Shown: positions 1-12,899 of the stretch, piece by piece
Numbering within the stretch: the stretch's first letter is position 1
Layout: each line of letters begins with the position of its first letter
DNA from: Pyronema omphalodes
Taxonomy: Eukaryota; Ascomycota; Pezizomycetes; Pezizales; Pyronemataceae
Direction of reading: 5' to 3'
Assembly (NCBI GenBank): GCA_024516155.1
Contig: JAJJXM010000013.1
Span: 496,001 to 560,000 of the forward strand
Length of the DNA: 64,000 nucleotides
Translations under genes and position numbers: made by a program
The notes under the pieces: generated by a model
What the model saw: only the letters and a program-made list of their open reading frames with translations
The model's database searches: none
Told to the model about the DNA's origin: nothing

Positions 1-781
1 AACCACTCTCACTCGTTTTCTTGTACCATAGGGTCTTTGCACTATATTCAACTGCGGTCAATAGCGGTGAACCACAGTGGACGGTGAGTGTTGCAGCTGG
101 TCGCAGTTCGAGGTTCCGGGTGGATCACCGATACCGAACCCTGGGCTGTACCAGACGAAGCATGAAGAGCACTTCAAGATACCATAGATCTGGATACTGA
201 GGTCGCAGGACGCAAGTAATGAGTGGTGATACCGTGGTACTCTGGACCATGACAAATGGCAATTAACGGAGGATAGTGGATCTTTCGGTTGGTCATACCA
301 AGCTTTGACAGTAATAATCAAAAGAGCTGAGAATGGCGTGGAGACCCATAATCAAGCTCATAGTCTACACTTATGCAACTAAATACCACTGCTAATGTAT
401 TATGTATTAGAAAGATAGTAACTACATATGTATTTACTCCACTTATAAATGAGTGCGAATTTGTGAACGTGCTCAACACTGGGTAGGGCAAGGACCCATG
501 TGGCCGATTTTGCAAACGAATACCAACCAGCTCTTGCCTAACTAGAAATGCCAATGAATATTCTCGAAGATAAATATAATTGGAGCCTGTGGAAGACCAT
601 AATGCCGAATGGGGAAGTAGCTGTGGATGAGAAATTATTTAGGCTAACAAAATCGGGCTATGACACTATACTCTCATGCATATCTCTTGTATCTTCTCCC
701 AGCAAAACTATTTACCTCTTCGGCTCAAGAAGCCATATCGACTGCGCCCTGTACAAAAACAGGGAAACTGTGAACCAAAAA
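1..781. other. left edge, no supported gene
   Basis: Small open frames occur on both strands but none has recognisable motifs, a splice context or a repeated pattern. I see nothing definite before the 5S gene. Confidence 0.4.
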
Positions 782-896
782 CTACAGTATCCGGGATTCC
801 CGTCTGGTCACCCACGACAGTACTAGCCGGACGATATCATGCTTAAATAGCGCAGAGCGGACGGGATGCGTTGTATTCATGATTCTATGACCGTAG
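782..896 (-). rRNA. 5S rRNA gene (copy 1)
   Basis: A 115-nt 5S rRNA gene. It has the conserved block CCCGTCCGCTCTGCGC, the internal promoter element around TTAAGCATG, and the conserved GGGTGACCAGACGGGAATCC near the 3' end. The ends pair as CTACGGT with ACTGTAG (helix I), and a T run follows on the minus strand, as expected for a Pol III terminator. Four copies in this window show the dispersed 5S arrangement typical of Pezizomycotina. Unlike the other three copies, its upstream flank is not shared. Confidence 0.93.
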
Positions 897-3198
897 CTGA
901 AGGGGAGGCTTGTTAATACTATATAATTTATAAGCTTACAGCGTCTTTGCATTAAGTCTCTGTCCTCGCAGTGGGCATCGACGTGTATCAGACGTCCAGA
1001 AATAGGGTTTTACTCCACATGCATTTGAGACCTCTTCTGAAGCCTCCTGCCCATGATAAGTCAGCCAGCTTATGCTAGTGGTACACATCACTCCAATCAT
1101 AAAATAGCACACGGCATCTTTGCATTACTCCAGATGAAAATTTCGGCGTACCAATGTCTCACCGTTCTCGGAATCAAAATGGCTAAAAAAAAACGTTCGA
1201 GTGATTTCATAGAAACACAGCATCTAAATCCGTTCGAAGAAACCGAATTCCGTCTTGACACGCCCGCCCTGCTATGATGCTCTTGGCCAGAGGCCGGTCT
1301 TTATCAACGTGTTATGATGCCAGTGGACTAAGGTGTACAATGCCGAATCTCTGTCAAAGAGGGCAGTGCTTCCCTTTTCAAGTGAGATTTGACCTTCGCC
1401 ATAAAAAAGGAAGTCGTATTTAGATGGAAGAAACAGGTTTTTTTCGTTTTTACTAGACAAGACGGTTGAGGGTACGGTATCAATTATGATTTGAATAGCA
1501 TTGTTTGCATGGCTTTCCTCCAGAGTTGAGATTTCAGAGAATCGGCATGTCTGGTTGCAGCTCAACTAGCACAACTTTCCCTAGGAAGACCTCTCCTGTT
1601 CGAGACACGACTACCATCCTTTTGAAGAGAAGGACCTTTTTGCGTTTAGTTGTATATTATAACATAAGATGACCACCCAATGCTATCAACAGATTTTAAC
1701 ATTGGTGAATATTTAGATGAGAAGCTTGTTCTCAAATTATACGTAGTTTCAGTTTTTCAAGTTTCGGCCCGCCGTTACTTCACGCAGTATGTGATACTTC
1801 ATGGCCGGGAGGATATTCCCAAGCACGTGCACAAACCGGCTGATATACTACGCCTGACACCTCGAGTATAGCAGCAATACCCATTGAACTGAATATCCTG
1901 CCTCTTGGAGAAATATTATGCATTGACCTATTAATTATTCGTCCCTAAGTTTTTCTTTTCTGCCGCGATAAACGCAGAGCAAACCCGGCCAACACAGAGA
2001 TGCAGGATGAAAGTCGCCCTGAATTCTCACCAAAGATCAAGTTCAATCAGAGCAGACTTACCGTCCTTTCAACTATCTGTTACATCTGCCTCTTATCCAC
2101 TGGATAATCCATCTTCAAAAAGTCACATACCTTGCCCAGTTTTGTCCGTCTATAGAAGCCGGGCAGAAGCGATATGAAGTGATTTTCAGTGACACAATGA
2201 ACTCAGCCACAGACAGTAAGGTACCAGCCTCGGTACCTGTATCGGCCCATCTCCGGCTATAATCGGTAGATATATAGTTGATAGCTGTAGGGTCCAGGGT
2301 CCATGGATTACCGACTTAATCTATTAACTGCACAACTTCAGATGGATCATAGACCTTGGTATGGATACATTTATGTAGGTATGTATGTAATTGCACTCCG
2401 CGCAGCGAAAATGCATAGGCCCATATCCCTGTACTGTAGTACATCATCCATACGTTCCATCCTGTCTACATAAAAAACAACACCCGAATCACCGTCATGT
2501 ATGAATAATAACACTGGAATCACCGAATAGTCTATGTATCTATAACCACAGTCTCAACGGATACACCTCAACCTTTCTTCATGAAACCCCATTTTCAATG
2601 TTCGGAAAGCATAGGGCAATTACCAGTTTCTAAATTACCACTTTCTTACAAAGAAAATCAAGCAATGTCCAAAAAGCACTTCGAAACCTGGAAGTTAGTA
2701 AAAAGGAAAAATAAAATAGAATCAAGATTAAAATGAACGAAAAGAGAAAAAGAAAAAGATCTCAGCCACATGCGATACTCCAGAATATAGCTCAATAAAC
2801 GTAAAGCCTGCCCAAGGACTCGCCATCACGCAGGAATACTCGAAACATCATGATTTACGATCCAAAAAGCAAACAAAATACACCATAAACCATCTTCATG
2901 AAACATCTCCTCAGAGGAAATAATTAAGATCGCTCTGCCCTATCGGCATTCATCATGACCATCATGACCATCATGACCATCGTAACATCATTGGATCATC
3001 GGTGGCGAAAAAAGCTATATTAAGAACGGGACGAAATAGCTATCGGTTGGTATATATGTCATGAACTCATAGTGGCCCTGGCAACTGCTGGCTGTGGCTT
3101 GTGCAAAATAAATGAAACGTATAGATGAATTTGACAGAGAACATGTTGCGATGAGGAAGAAAGTGGGAGGATGAGGCAGAAAAAACGAAAAGTTAAGT
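897..3198. other. intergenic, no supported gene
   Basis: Only short open frames are present. A 9-bp tandem repeat (ATGACCATC units) lies near 2950-2985. Nothing else could be supported. Confidence 0.4.
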
Positions 3199-3269
3199 GA
3201 CCACAGCAGGGATCGAACCTGCAATCTCTTGATTCGTAGTCAAGCGCCTTGCCATTGGGCCATGCGGCC
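3199..3269 (-). tRNA. tRNA-Arg (anticodon ACG)
   Basis: A 71-nt cloverleaf without intron. Acceptor GGCCGCA pairs with TGTGGTC, including two G-T pairs. The anticodon stem CTTGA/TCAAG encloses the loop CTACGAA, which gives anticodon ACG. The T arm is GCAGG-TTCGATC-CCTGC. It stands alone, as nuclear fungal tRNA genes usually do. Confidence 0.95.
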
Positions 3270-3526
3270 GATCTTATGCATATTATGCACCTTAAGCAAA
3301 CTTAATCTCGTATTGTACGTTTAGTCATTTATCGCGCTGTCGTGTTGTGATCATCATGACTTTGACGATGGGCAGGCAAGCGCGAGTAACGGTTACTCTA
3401 TAGCCGACTGACTCGCGCGGCATCTTCGGGTATGTAGTAATCAACCGCCTCAAAAAAGAATAGCAATACGTTTCTCAATCTACACCGTTCGAGTATAGGC
3501 TATCCGTCGCTGTTCCTTTCTACATA

Positions 3527-3892
3527 CAGTCGACTCGGTCTATAAGGGTACGCCGGGACCGAAAGGGTGTACCCTTATATGATGTATATTCTTAAAGACC
3601 GAGGGGCTTGGCACGAGTGATTGATCGAGATGCACAGATCTGGGGTAGTGCGGAGGTAAGTGGAGTCCTAGCGCCACACAAATTGCACCATAGCCACACA
3701 AATTGCACTATAGCCACATCACCAGCTGCCCCACTGTATAAGGGTACCATACAAATTTTCGGCATTTTCATAAGGATATTCTAGTACACTGTGATACCCT
3801 TAATTTCCATACAAAAACCGTCGGGACCGCGGCAGGTACCCTTCTACAGTGGGTATTCTTATAGATAGTATCCTTATAACCCGAGTCGACTG
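3527..3892. mobile_element. non-autonomous TIR element (MITE), TA target site
   Basis: Both ends carry the same sequence in inverted orientation: CAGTCGACTCGG at 3527-3538 and its complement ending at 3892. Similarity continues inward (TATAAGG, later GGGTAC and a CCGGGACCG/CGGTCCCG pair). Each end is flanked by TA, the target duplication of Tc1/mariner-type elements; the CAGTCGACTC end recalls fungal pogo/Fot1 elements. At about 366 bp without a reading frame it would be a MITE mobilised in trans. An internal 19-20 bp direct repeat (AGCCACACAAATTGCAC) occurs two and a half times near 3670-3720. Confidence 0.8.
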
Positions 3893-3894
3893 TA

Positions 3895-5880
3895 TAAATC
3901 CGTTCAATCGAAATAAACAAGCATCAGATAGCCCCCAACCAGGCTAGCCATCGGGCGTCAAGCCATATCGGGATCGCAACCGTCGCGGCCCGTGATTCAT
4001 CTACATCTTCCGGAACACCATCGGTGAAGAAAGGCAGGCAGGAGGGAAGGATTCAGTCAGTCAGAGTGCCAGACAAATTAAGAAAAGAGCAATTTTGGGG
4101 CTAGACTCGGGATCCTCTCGGGGATCTTCGGGGATCCTAGGTAGGTAGGTAGGTACCTGGTACATATCCCCGCCGAAGGAACGGGGCAGAAAAAAACCCC
4201 ACTTGGTGTATTTTTGCGCAAATCTTATGAAATATGGCTCTGTCTCTCTGCCTCTGTCTCACTGTCTTAGAAAATACACAAGAAAATATGAAATGAAATA
4301 TGAGATGTGAGCGATCGATATATGAATATAGATTTGATGATTACGATTACGATTGATGGTTCTCCGTGATTGCACTAATGAGTCTTTACACCATATACAG
4401 TACTAGCTATCTTCCTGTTGCGGAGATGTCGCGGGTAGATCAATCATGACGGGCAATGATTTGGAATTCTTAAATATCAAATACAGCGCAGCACGTTCAG
4501 GTTAGACTAGGCTATGTAATTCCCACGCCGGAAGATTGTAAGACATCGTACCGGGGTCCGGAAAAAAGTATTTTCAATTGTAACAGTCACGACAAGGCTG
4601 AGCAGGCTGGTATTAATAGGCCGTTTCACGCTTCAGTTATGGATTGTTTAACGATTGGATTAAGCTTAATCACTAGTTCAATAGGCGATCTAGGCGCGGC
4701 ATTTATCGTCTTAAAAGCCTTTTTGCAAAAGGAGCTCCGGAGCTCCTTATGGCATTTTAAGATAATCTCGGACTATCTATTACGGTTCATTTAACACTAC
4801 ACGGAGCACTAAGCACGATACGGGTTAGCATCGCTCTTCCACTGTCTCTCATAGCGAAAAGAATAAAAATATGAAAATTCAAAAAGATTATAAAAAGAAG
4901 TATAAAATATAAAAGTTGGCCTCTATGCATGCCCAGCTATGATTACAAAACATTTTTTTGCTGTAATATTCGTCAAAAAGTTGTTCTGTGGGTTTTTTTT
5001 GCGCGCGTGGCATCGCCAAGTGTGTGGTGAAAATTTTTTTCCTGGGTCGTGGTGCGAGGGGACGCGATGTTGCGGCCTAAGAAAAACAGCGAGAATGCGA
5101 TTTCTTTCAATTAAGATTCCGGGGGGGTTTCACGCTGACATTGTTTATGGCGACAGATTTTTCTTAAAAAGTTTCCCGAAGCGCGCTATAATGGGCCCCG
5201 ATAAACGTAGCGTGAAACGCCCTAATGTCAACCCTCGCTTCCGGTCAAGACAAGCTTCCGAGCTTCCCGTTCCTGCGTCGTAAAGTGAAAGCAAGGCACA
5301 TATCGTGGATACCTCGTGATGGCGTAACGTAGTTTTCTGGTGTTCCTGAAGTACCCGTTGTATGTAATACCGCATACAGTGAGTGACATATTACATAGTG
5401 CTTTAGCGGCATTAACGGCTCCGATTTTTCCGTCCGCAGCCTCGTCTTGTCATGTCATGAACGAGCGAGCGCTACATGCGCGCGGTTTCTCGGATATTGC
5501 GTGGCTATGTATGGTTTATGCATCATAATTTGCTAAGATTTAACGGTTATGCATTGTATCGCATTGATGAATCATGGATTATGATAGATTGACATGGAAA
5601 GATTTGTGCTGTTTCATACGTACAGAGTCTGCTAGCAGATTCTGTTTTGTGATTGTATTGCTTCCGTCTCCGCTAATGATACAAATATTCCGACCCATGG
5701 TGCATAAATCGCTTACATAAACCCTAAAATTCAAAACTCCACGCCAACCGCCTCCCTAAGATATAGATAAAATCCTGCCGAAAACGAGAAAAAAAAGAAT
5801 AGAGACCTCCCAAGAATAGTAGGAAAAATAACTAGTAGCGTTATGTGTGATATCGCAAAAATAAACATATAATAATAACT
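3895..5880. other. intergenic with a palindrome, no supported gene
   Basis: This stretch holds a GGTA run near 4140 and a perfect palindrome at 4729-4748. An open frame of 114 codons at 4939-5283 has no motif or context that would support it. Confidence 0.35.
4701..4766. repeat. hairpin-forming palindrome
   Basis: A perfect 20-bp palindrome, AAGGAGCTCCGGAGCTCCTT (4729-4748), is flanked by imperfect outer arms: TCTTAAAAGCC on the left and GGCATTTTAAGA on the right. Together they form a possible stem of about 60 bp. The function is unknown; it could be the joined ends of a small inverted-repeat element. Confidence 0.7.
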
Positions 5881-6017
5881 CCTTTTACACCCGTCCTACC
5901 CACCCCATAGTGATGACAGTAAAGAAAATAGCTGAAAGCAAACAAAAACAAAAGAGACGTTGGCGACATGTACGTTGTGATATGAGTAAAGATATTAAGC
6001 TTCCACCTTGACTTCTC

Positions 6018-6881
6018 CTAGAAAAACCCAGTAACAACATCAATTGTAGCACTACTCGGTAATGCACAATCCCACTTGAGCTGTGGCGGCTCCAATTCCT
6101 CGTAGTAATACTCCTGTAATGACCTTGGAATATGTGTCATATCATCTGGTGTTGTGGGGGGACTCATTTCTGAATTCATTGACTTTTCCGGTCCCATTGG
6201 GTGTGTTTGATTCGGTGGTGTCGGAAGAGCTCTTAATGTTCCTGCAGTACCAGGAGAATCAGGTACCCTTCCGCTATTCGCATTATCGGTGTTGATACGT
6301 TTTAATACGGGAAAGACACGCGGCTTGTCGTCGGGAGTGTCGGTGTTACGCCGGCGAGCAGCGAGGGTATTGGTCATTGGGTCTGCGGCGTCTGCAAGGG
6401 CAAAGGAAGCAGCGAATGGGTCGGTCTGCTGCTGCTCAGGACTGCCGAAACAGGGACGGCGCTCAACCAACCGCTGAGGAGGGAAAGTAGGAAGAACAAA
6501 GTTGTAGTTGAGAGAGTTCATCTGAATGGCGGCGGCAAAAAGATTGTAGTTATCTGGTGGAGGTGGGGGCGATGAGCTTTCATCAGTGACCCCGAGGTGT
6601 TGTGTGTAGGCAGCGTCGTTGAAGTCAAAAGAGTCGGTTTCTGAGTCCGGAGTGTATGCGGTTGAAGAGCAATTGCTCGATCCGTAGTCGGAGAAGGCGG
6701 AGGAGAGATATGGCGAGGTAGGAAAGCTGGAGTTGTTTGGTAGGTTGAGGGTCGGGACTTCAAGATTGGAGCTGCTGACTGGGTTGGAAGAGTTTATTGA
6801 TAGATTTGCTAGAGATTGTGCTAATAGCTCTGCATGGCGTCTTGCAGAGCTGGGTGATGTTGGTGATGTTGATCGTTCCAT
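6018..6881 (-). CDS. hypothetical Ser/Pro-rich, probably disordered protein
   Basis: An uninterrupted frame of 287 codons from the ATG at 6881; an upstream in-frame ATG at 6983 would extend it to 321. I prefer 6881 because the protein then begins MERSTSPTSP and the extra 34 residues look like translated leader. It is rich in Ser, Pro, Thr and Asn, with a PPPPP run, a QQQ run, SP/TP sites (SPPTTPDD, ALPTPPN) typical of proline-directed phosphorylation, and an acidic aromatic stretch EYYYEELEPPQLKW near the C-terminus. There is no signal peptide or membrane segment. I do not recognise the family. The region upstream on the minus strand is a long CA/AC-rich tract (7020-7110), plausible as a 5' UTR. 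Confidence 0.6.
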   Translation of the reverse strand: MERSTSPTSPSSARRHAELLAQSLANLSINSSNPVSSSNLEVPTLNLPNNSSFPTSPYLSSAFSDYGSSNCSSTAYTPDSETDSFDFNDAAYTQHLGVTDESSSPPPPPDNYNLFAAAIQMNSLNYNFVLPTFPPQRLVERRPCFGSPEQQQTDPFAASFALADAADPMTNTLAARRRNTDTPDDKPRVFPVLKRINTDNANSGRVPDSPGTAGTLRALPTPPNQTHPMGPEKSMNSEMSPPTTPDDMTHIPRSLQEYYYEELEPPQLKWDCALPSSATIDVVTGFF

Positions 6882-7588
6882 GTTTATTCTTACAGAAGTA
6901 GTGGTGATAGTGTTTGTCTGTGGTAGTGCAGGGAGAATTGTTTTGAATCCTTGATGATATAGTTTTGTTTGCCGTAGAAGCACAGGAATTGGTCCAGCCG
7001 ATTCGAGAGTAGCTATGGTGTTTGCAGTGGTGACAAGAGTAGTAGTAGTGGTGGTTGTGGTAGTAGCAGTATTGGTAGTGGCAGTGGTAGTGGTATTATC
7101 TCTTGTGATGGTGTCCGAAATAACGTTCTGCGTAGTGCTTGTGGCTTCTTCAGCTGTGAACCGAGTCTGTGGATCTTCAATTAGCTGGGGCGCTGGGCCT
7201 TGATATGTATTTGGTACAATTTAACGAGAGCGTGTGATGATGGACGCTCCCCTGCAGCAGCGCCGGCTAGATAGGCTGAGTGATAATTTGGAGATTGCGC
7301 TGGAACTTATGTAGGCACTAAGGCAAGAGCAGAGACAGCGTGGTGGGCAGCGTGTAATGAGTGGCGCAACGGGGCGTTGCTGGGGTAATGGTGAAATAAG
7401 GGAGGAAACAGCTCTCTGCGCCGCCGAAAAAAGGTGTCCAAGGAATTGGGTGAGTGTGCAGTTAAAAGTTAAGCCGGATATGGGAGAATTAAGAGAACGC
7501 TTGAAATGATTGGGGGGTTAAAAAAGAGCTGCTGCCAAAAATTGAGAAATGCAGAACGGGTATTTGGGATCGCCAATTATTGGGCAAT

Positions 7589-7962
7589 TCAACTGGGCAA
7601 CGGGCAATTGGAATTCTGGGGACAAAAGAGATAAAATATATGCACAGAAGACGCAGAAAACCTTCGGCACTTACAGCCGTATGTTGCTCCGACAATCCGG
7701 TCGTTGCAGCCAAGAGCCGGGAAGAACTGAGGATGCTCGGCAACTCTGTCGTCATGTCGAACTGTCCGGCGCCAACCACACTGCGTCCTGCTGACTCCGC
7801 AGTCTTATCCACCGCCGAAAAGATATCCTCCGTCGAAGCATCATTGTCTTCGGATCCCCTCGAATCTGGAATGGATCGAACAAGGCTCAGAACAGGCTCA
7901 CCATCAAACATATCGGCGCCATCGCTCGTCTTGATTGGCGTTGCGCACGGGTCGATCTCCAT
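7589..7962 (-). CDS. small hypothetical acidic protein, one probable intron
   Basis: The ATG at 7962 opens a frame that begins MEIDPCATP and is rich in Asp, Glu and Ser. Unspliced it runs to 7489 (157 codons), but its last part is hydrophobic and unlike the rest. A good intron, donor GTAAGT at 7674 and acceptor CCCCAG at 7616 (59 nt), removes that change of character and gives exons 7962-7675 and 7615-7589, a protein of 104 residues ending in NSNCPLPS. I cannot assign a function. It shares strand with the gene at 6018-6881. Both the existence of the gene and the splice form are inferred. Confidence 0.4.
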
Positions 7963-10900
7963 GTTTTGCCCTTCGCTGATGTTTACTTCGTTTCAACTTT
8001 TCCGACCGTGGATGATCTCCGCGCAGTGTGGTATGGCGGTGGGAAGGATGGAGGGCTGAAATGAGTGGTGCTAATAATCGGCGGTGTCGATCCCACCAGA
8101 GACGATGAGATCGATGACGTATCCAAAAGTGATCGTTTTTTGCGGATGGCCACAGGATGAATTGCAACAGACGGATGATGCCAATTATGATTCAACAACG
8201 GGTGTCAGCGGATGGAAGAGATTTATGGATGTTTCCGAATCCGTGTTTTCTTTTGTTCTCTGTGCTCGACTTGTCCTGTATTCTACTAAACCTCGCAAAG
8301 CCAACTGCTGCGGGTGAGGTGATGGTGTTTGTGCAAGGGAGCCAACTAAACCGCAGTCTGAGAGCAGGTGGTAGGATGGCCGTGACCGTTAGAAGTGGCC
8401 TTGCTAGCAAATTGAAATGGCCTCGTCGTCAAAGTTCTGACCGTTGTCGTCTTTGTCAAACTGGCGTGCGTGGGCTGGCGGCTCTGGCGACAATGGTGCT
8501 GAATCCGCTTCGAGAATAATGGAAAGAGTGTAAAGTGCGCCGAGAATGGATTGATGAATTCTGATATTATTGCATGTAAGGGGAGTGCCTGGGAGACGCA
8601 AGGACCGTGGACCGAGAACAAAATCCCGGATACGACAGGCAGAAAATTTGCTGCAAGCAGTGACCAGACGGCTCTATGAAGCAAGTGGAAGAGAAGGGAT
8701 GGTATCGTGATCTTTTTGCAATAATACGACGCCTTAATACTATATTTCATGCAGTGTAACCATCAGCTTGTTTGCTTTCTGTCAGGTACCAGGCACCCAC
8801 AACGCCATGCAGTAAAAGACAGGAGCATAAAATTGTTTCTTTGGTGTTTCGTGTACCTGAAGGCTAAGTGGGTGCTATGTATCGTGAATGCTTAGCACAA
8901 AGCACAAACTCGTATCCCTAGTTGACTCGCTTGACTGGATGATGTGCTTTGTCAGAGATATTGTCAGTAGCCTAAAAAAAAGAACTAACATAAAAAGATA
9001 TCATGGTTTTGAGTGAGAATTTGATTTTTCTGATTCATAGCTCCATGTTCCTCGGACCACCTGATCAAAACCAACGATCAAGTCCACGGCTATGTCGATT
9101 GTAAGGGCCGGAAAAGAGGGGAAGGGTATACCGAACTGTCACACTAGGGCTGGTGGATGAGCAATTGAGGGGAAGAGTAGAACATCACTCGCACCTGGAT
9201 GACGGATGTGGTAGACGTAGTGGTGGGATGGACTGTCTGATGGAGGTGGAAGATACGAGGGCTGAGGTTAGTTCCCCTCATCACGCCCATCGTCCATCAC
9301 CTATCATCTATCACTCATCGCTTCCATCCCACCATCTCTTGCAATATCTCGATCTTCCACCTTGGCTCCACCTCTTGGCTTCATCGCATCCGTCTCTCTT
9401 GTATGTACCATATTACAGATCCGTTTACTCAGCTGCCAATTGTCTTGTAAGATGAATTAGCAGTCTTGACAATGCCCTGAGTGACGACGCCTGGACTGTG
9501 TCGGTTTGTTTCAACTGATTAGTTTCGTTTTCCTTACTGTCATTCTCCCTACATACCCACCATACACGCTTTCGTTCCCCCGATGCCCTCGCTTCAACAC
9601 TCATCCCAGGGTTGACGACGTAATGGCTGCAGCTGCTGTTGGCCAGAGGTGCACCAAAGCTGCGGCAACCCCTGTCCCTGCCAGAAAAACAGGTACACGA
9701 CAGCAGCTGACCGGGGTTACCAGCTACGCTAATCAGCCAACCAAACCCAAGAGAAAGAGAGCAAGCAGCACTCCGACGAGAGAATTGCGCATCACGTCAC
9801 GTTACCCCCACCGAGGCTACATTCGCGAATCCAACAGCAGAAAACTGTGCAGAAAGTGAAGATTTAAAGATCAGTTTCTGCATTCTGGAGAACATTCTGA
9901 AACCCGGTGAGCAGTATAAACTGCACTCTCTCCTAGGTGTATAAGTATGGGCAAATTCTTACCCATTTTTCTCACTTTTTTTTTTTCGTTGAACTGGCGC
10001 GATGCCGAGAGCGGACGGAAATGCTGTCCGAAACATGTTCGCCGGACACGTTATTTTTCGCTCGTTGCTTATTTCCTTCCAGCATCTGCGCCCCGCCAAA
10101 AATGCACCAGTTTGGTGCACCATACCTCTAGCTGATCCGAGCGTCATTTTAAAGGTCATGCAGACAAGACTCCTCGCTAGAGTTTAGACGAGCGGAGACA
10201 GAAAGCCACAAAGCCACAACCATCGAAACAAGGCGACCATACACGAAAACAGAACTCCATTCCGGGGCAAAGTGCTCGCCATATCGCAGTACGGTAAGTA
10301 TCCGAGAACTCTCTTTTTGATGCCCCGCACTTATCTGGAGATCCATCAAGATAGTGAGAAGCCATAGCGGAGCGCACCGAGGGAAGAGGGAAAGGTAAAA
10401 GGCATTAGGGCTACGAAGACCGTAGTTCTGACGAGATGTTTAACTTGGCCTCTTCACAATCTACATGGCCCAATCTAGAGTCTTTAGTGTGCGAGGCAGA
10501 TTCTCGCATTTTGCGGGCACTTGACATCTGCGCTGATCAATCGTAGATGAAAGCAGCAAGCCCCATGCGCTGCAGGGGAAAAGAAAAAATCGATTCACCC
10601 TAAGGGTTAAACATAGAGTCTTTCTAATCACGTAGTAAAAATGCACTATTCTACCCCGTACTCTACTCTGGACAAGGAAAGGCAGAAAATTCTTTTCCGT
10701 AACCGAACATCGGACTCGCGGAGCGAATGCGGACTTTACGATATTGGCCGTTTTTTCTTCATGCTTTTTTATGCTGCGGAAACTTATAAAGAAATTGAAC
10801 CCACCGGACTGGTGCTCTCCGCTGCAAAAATGTTCCCGGAATGCGTTCATCACACCGAGCAGTTGGGCACGATTAAATTAAACCTCATCTGATTCCGATG

Positions 10901-12899
10901 CACTTGGGAGTCCGGGGAAGAAATTCTCTAACGATTTAATTCTCATTGTTGGGTCCAAAAACAAACTATGATATCGTGTCATGTTGTGTCACGCGCCATC
11001 ACTCGTCACATTTCCAGCTGTCACGCGAGTTTGAGCGGGGAAGACAGTCTTACTGCATTTGGGGTAGATTCGTTTTTCATTACTGTAACCGAGATCATAT
11101 CATTTTGTGAATCATATTTATGATTACCGGTCATGACTGTTAGACAAAATGGTGAGCCACATCAGCTAATAATGAGAATCAGCTATAGTTCATCAGTTGA
11201 CTCTTCGATATTGAGTAACCGAGGGCTGTAACCCACCCAGCTAGATGGTACACTTCGGAGTAACCGTCCAAAAGCCCAAAAGCAATTTGAAGGTATATGA
11301 CAGAAAATATCCGTGGCATCGCCACGTCCAATAACTTCTGTCTGAACTATAGAACAAGTAACAATTCAAACAGTTCCCCTGCATAAGGCTCTCGATCGGC
11401 ATTTCTAGAAGTACTAAAAACAGCACTGTCCGTATGTAGCACAAGCCTCGCAGTCGGGGAAGCGGCCAGCGCGGGGAACTTATGCAACCGAGGCCGGTCG
11501 GATTGCCGACAACTAAAAATGAAGGCCGCAAAGCCGCGTTTCAACAAACGACGGGTCCTTCGGGCGGCGACAAAAACGGCGGCGGAGAAAAATAGTCAAG
11601 CGGATGTGTTGTCTACTCTACAGTAGCTTACTTATCGCTGCTCAGGGTTTCTCGGCCCATGGTCCGTCCCTGAAGGGTCGGTGCGCAGTGGCGGCGTCTG
11701 TGTGTTTATTTATGAGCTGAACCGAAGAAACAGATACTCGATGCGAAGTTTGTTGAACCCAAGAAACGGTGAACCAATTGGGATATGGGAATTAATAGTT
11801 TACCAAGATGTTTCGAGGAGGTCGTAGCGGCGCTGGAATTTTGTTGCTGACTAGCCAGCGTGGGCGGACGTGGGACGGGACACTGAGGTTTGTGCGTACA
11901 TAAACCTCAGATGAACTTAATTCCATTGCCATCAGCTGCTGCATGAAAGTTTGTTTCAGCCTCAAGACTTTTGCAGAAGCCATAGCGGAAGTTAGATGCC
12001 TTGGACCATGGTGGCAATGACATCTCAAAAGTCATCTCATCATCCCGTGACTGCCGATTTTCTTTCTACATACGGTAAATACGACCTTGCATATCAAGCG
12101 CCAATTAGTCAGTACTGCCGGCATCGGCGTTTTGTGTCAAGCCTTGCCGGGATACCATACAGCACCATATACTCACCATTCGCGTCTCGCGTTAGTCGTT
12201 TCACCAGCAGTGAACACTAGCACCTTCGCCACGGGAGCCACAGTTCATCAAACTTTGGGATCCCAACGATGTCCGAACCATCACCATAGCCCTGAACGAA
12301 AGTTACGAAAGTTATGAAAGTTGAAACACCTTCCCTTCCCAATTCCGATGGCGATGGCAACACAAGATCAGCAGTGCTTATATCGCAGATGGATACTTTA
12401 TGCAGCTTGTAGATCGTCATATTACTAAGAAAAGCGCTTGTACATATATGTACCACCATAAAATCGTACCAGGAAGCTCGGAACTCCGATTTAAGTTGAT
12501 CTGGAGTACATATTAGGTCTACGGTCCATCATATCGTGATTAACTATGACGAGATGTGGCGGATTTGATATATCTACGTATGAAAGATGGGAAAACACGA
12601 GCCCGAATACGATTATCCCGATCCCGATGATAATTGAGTCTCTACGATGATGATGGTATGTACCATATAGAGCCATAGAGCCATAAATAACGGTAGAAGC
12701 CGAAAGCGCCTGTGCAGGCAGTCCGGTTAAAAACTCGGTTCTTGATTTAGATTTAGAAACAGACTATGTATAGCATAACCATACAAACACCCATACATAC
12801 AAACAAAGGAAGGTGAAGACTCGGTAAAACGTAAAATGATGTTTCGCGGGGTGACAAATTGTTTCGTTAGTGATATTTTGCTCATTAAATCAAGCTATT
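7963..12899. other. long intergenic stretch, no supported gene
   Basis: Many open frames of 60 to 135 codons occur on both strands, often overlapping in several frames, without motifs or consistent splice signals. None can be supported. A T run lies near 9975. Confidence 0.35.

Noticed and set aside
4939..5283. 114-codon frame
   Set aside because: No motif, poor composition, overlapping frame on the other strand of similar length; no splice or promoter signals.
7015..7203. Valine-rich frame
   Set aside because: Product of a GTAGTG/GTGGTT repeat lying upstream of the minus-strand gene; likely its leader.
9153..9859. 100- and 117-codon plus-strand frames
   Set aside because: Low-complexity His/Pro/Ser content and no conserved feature or intron joining them.
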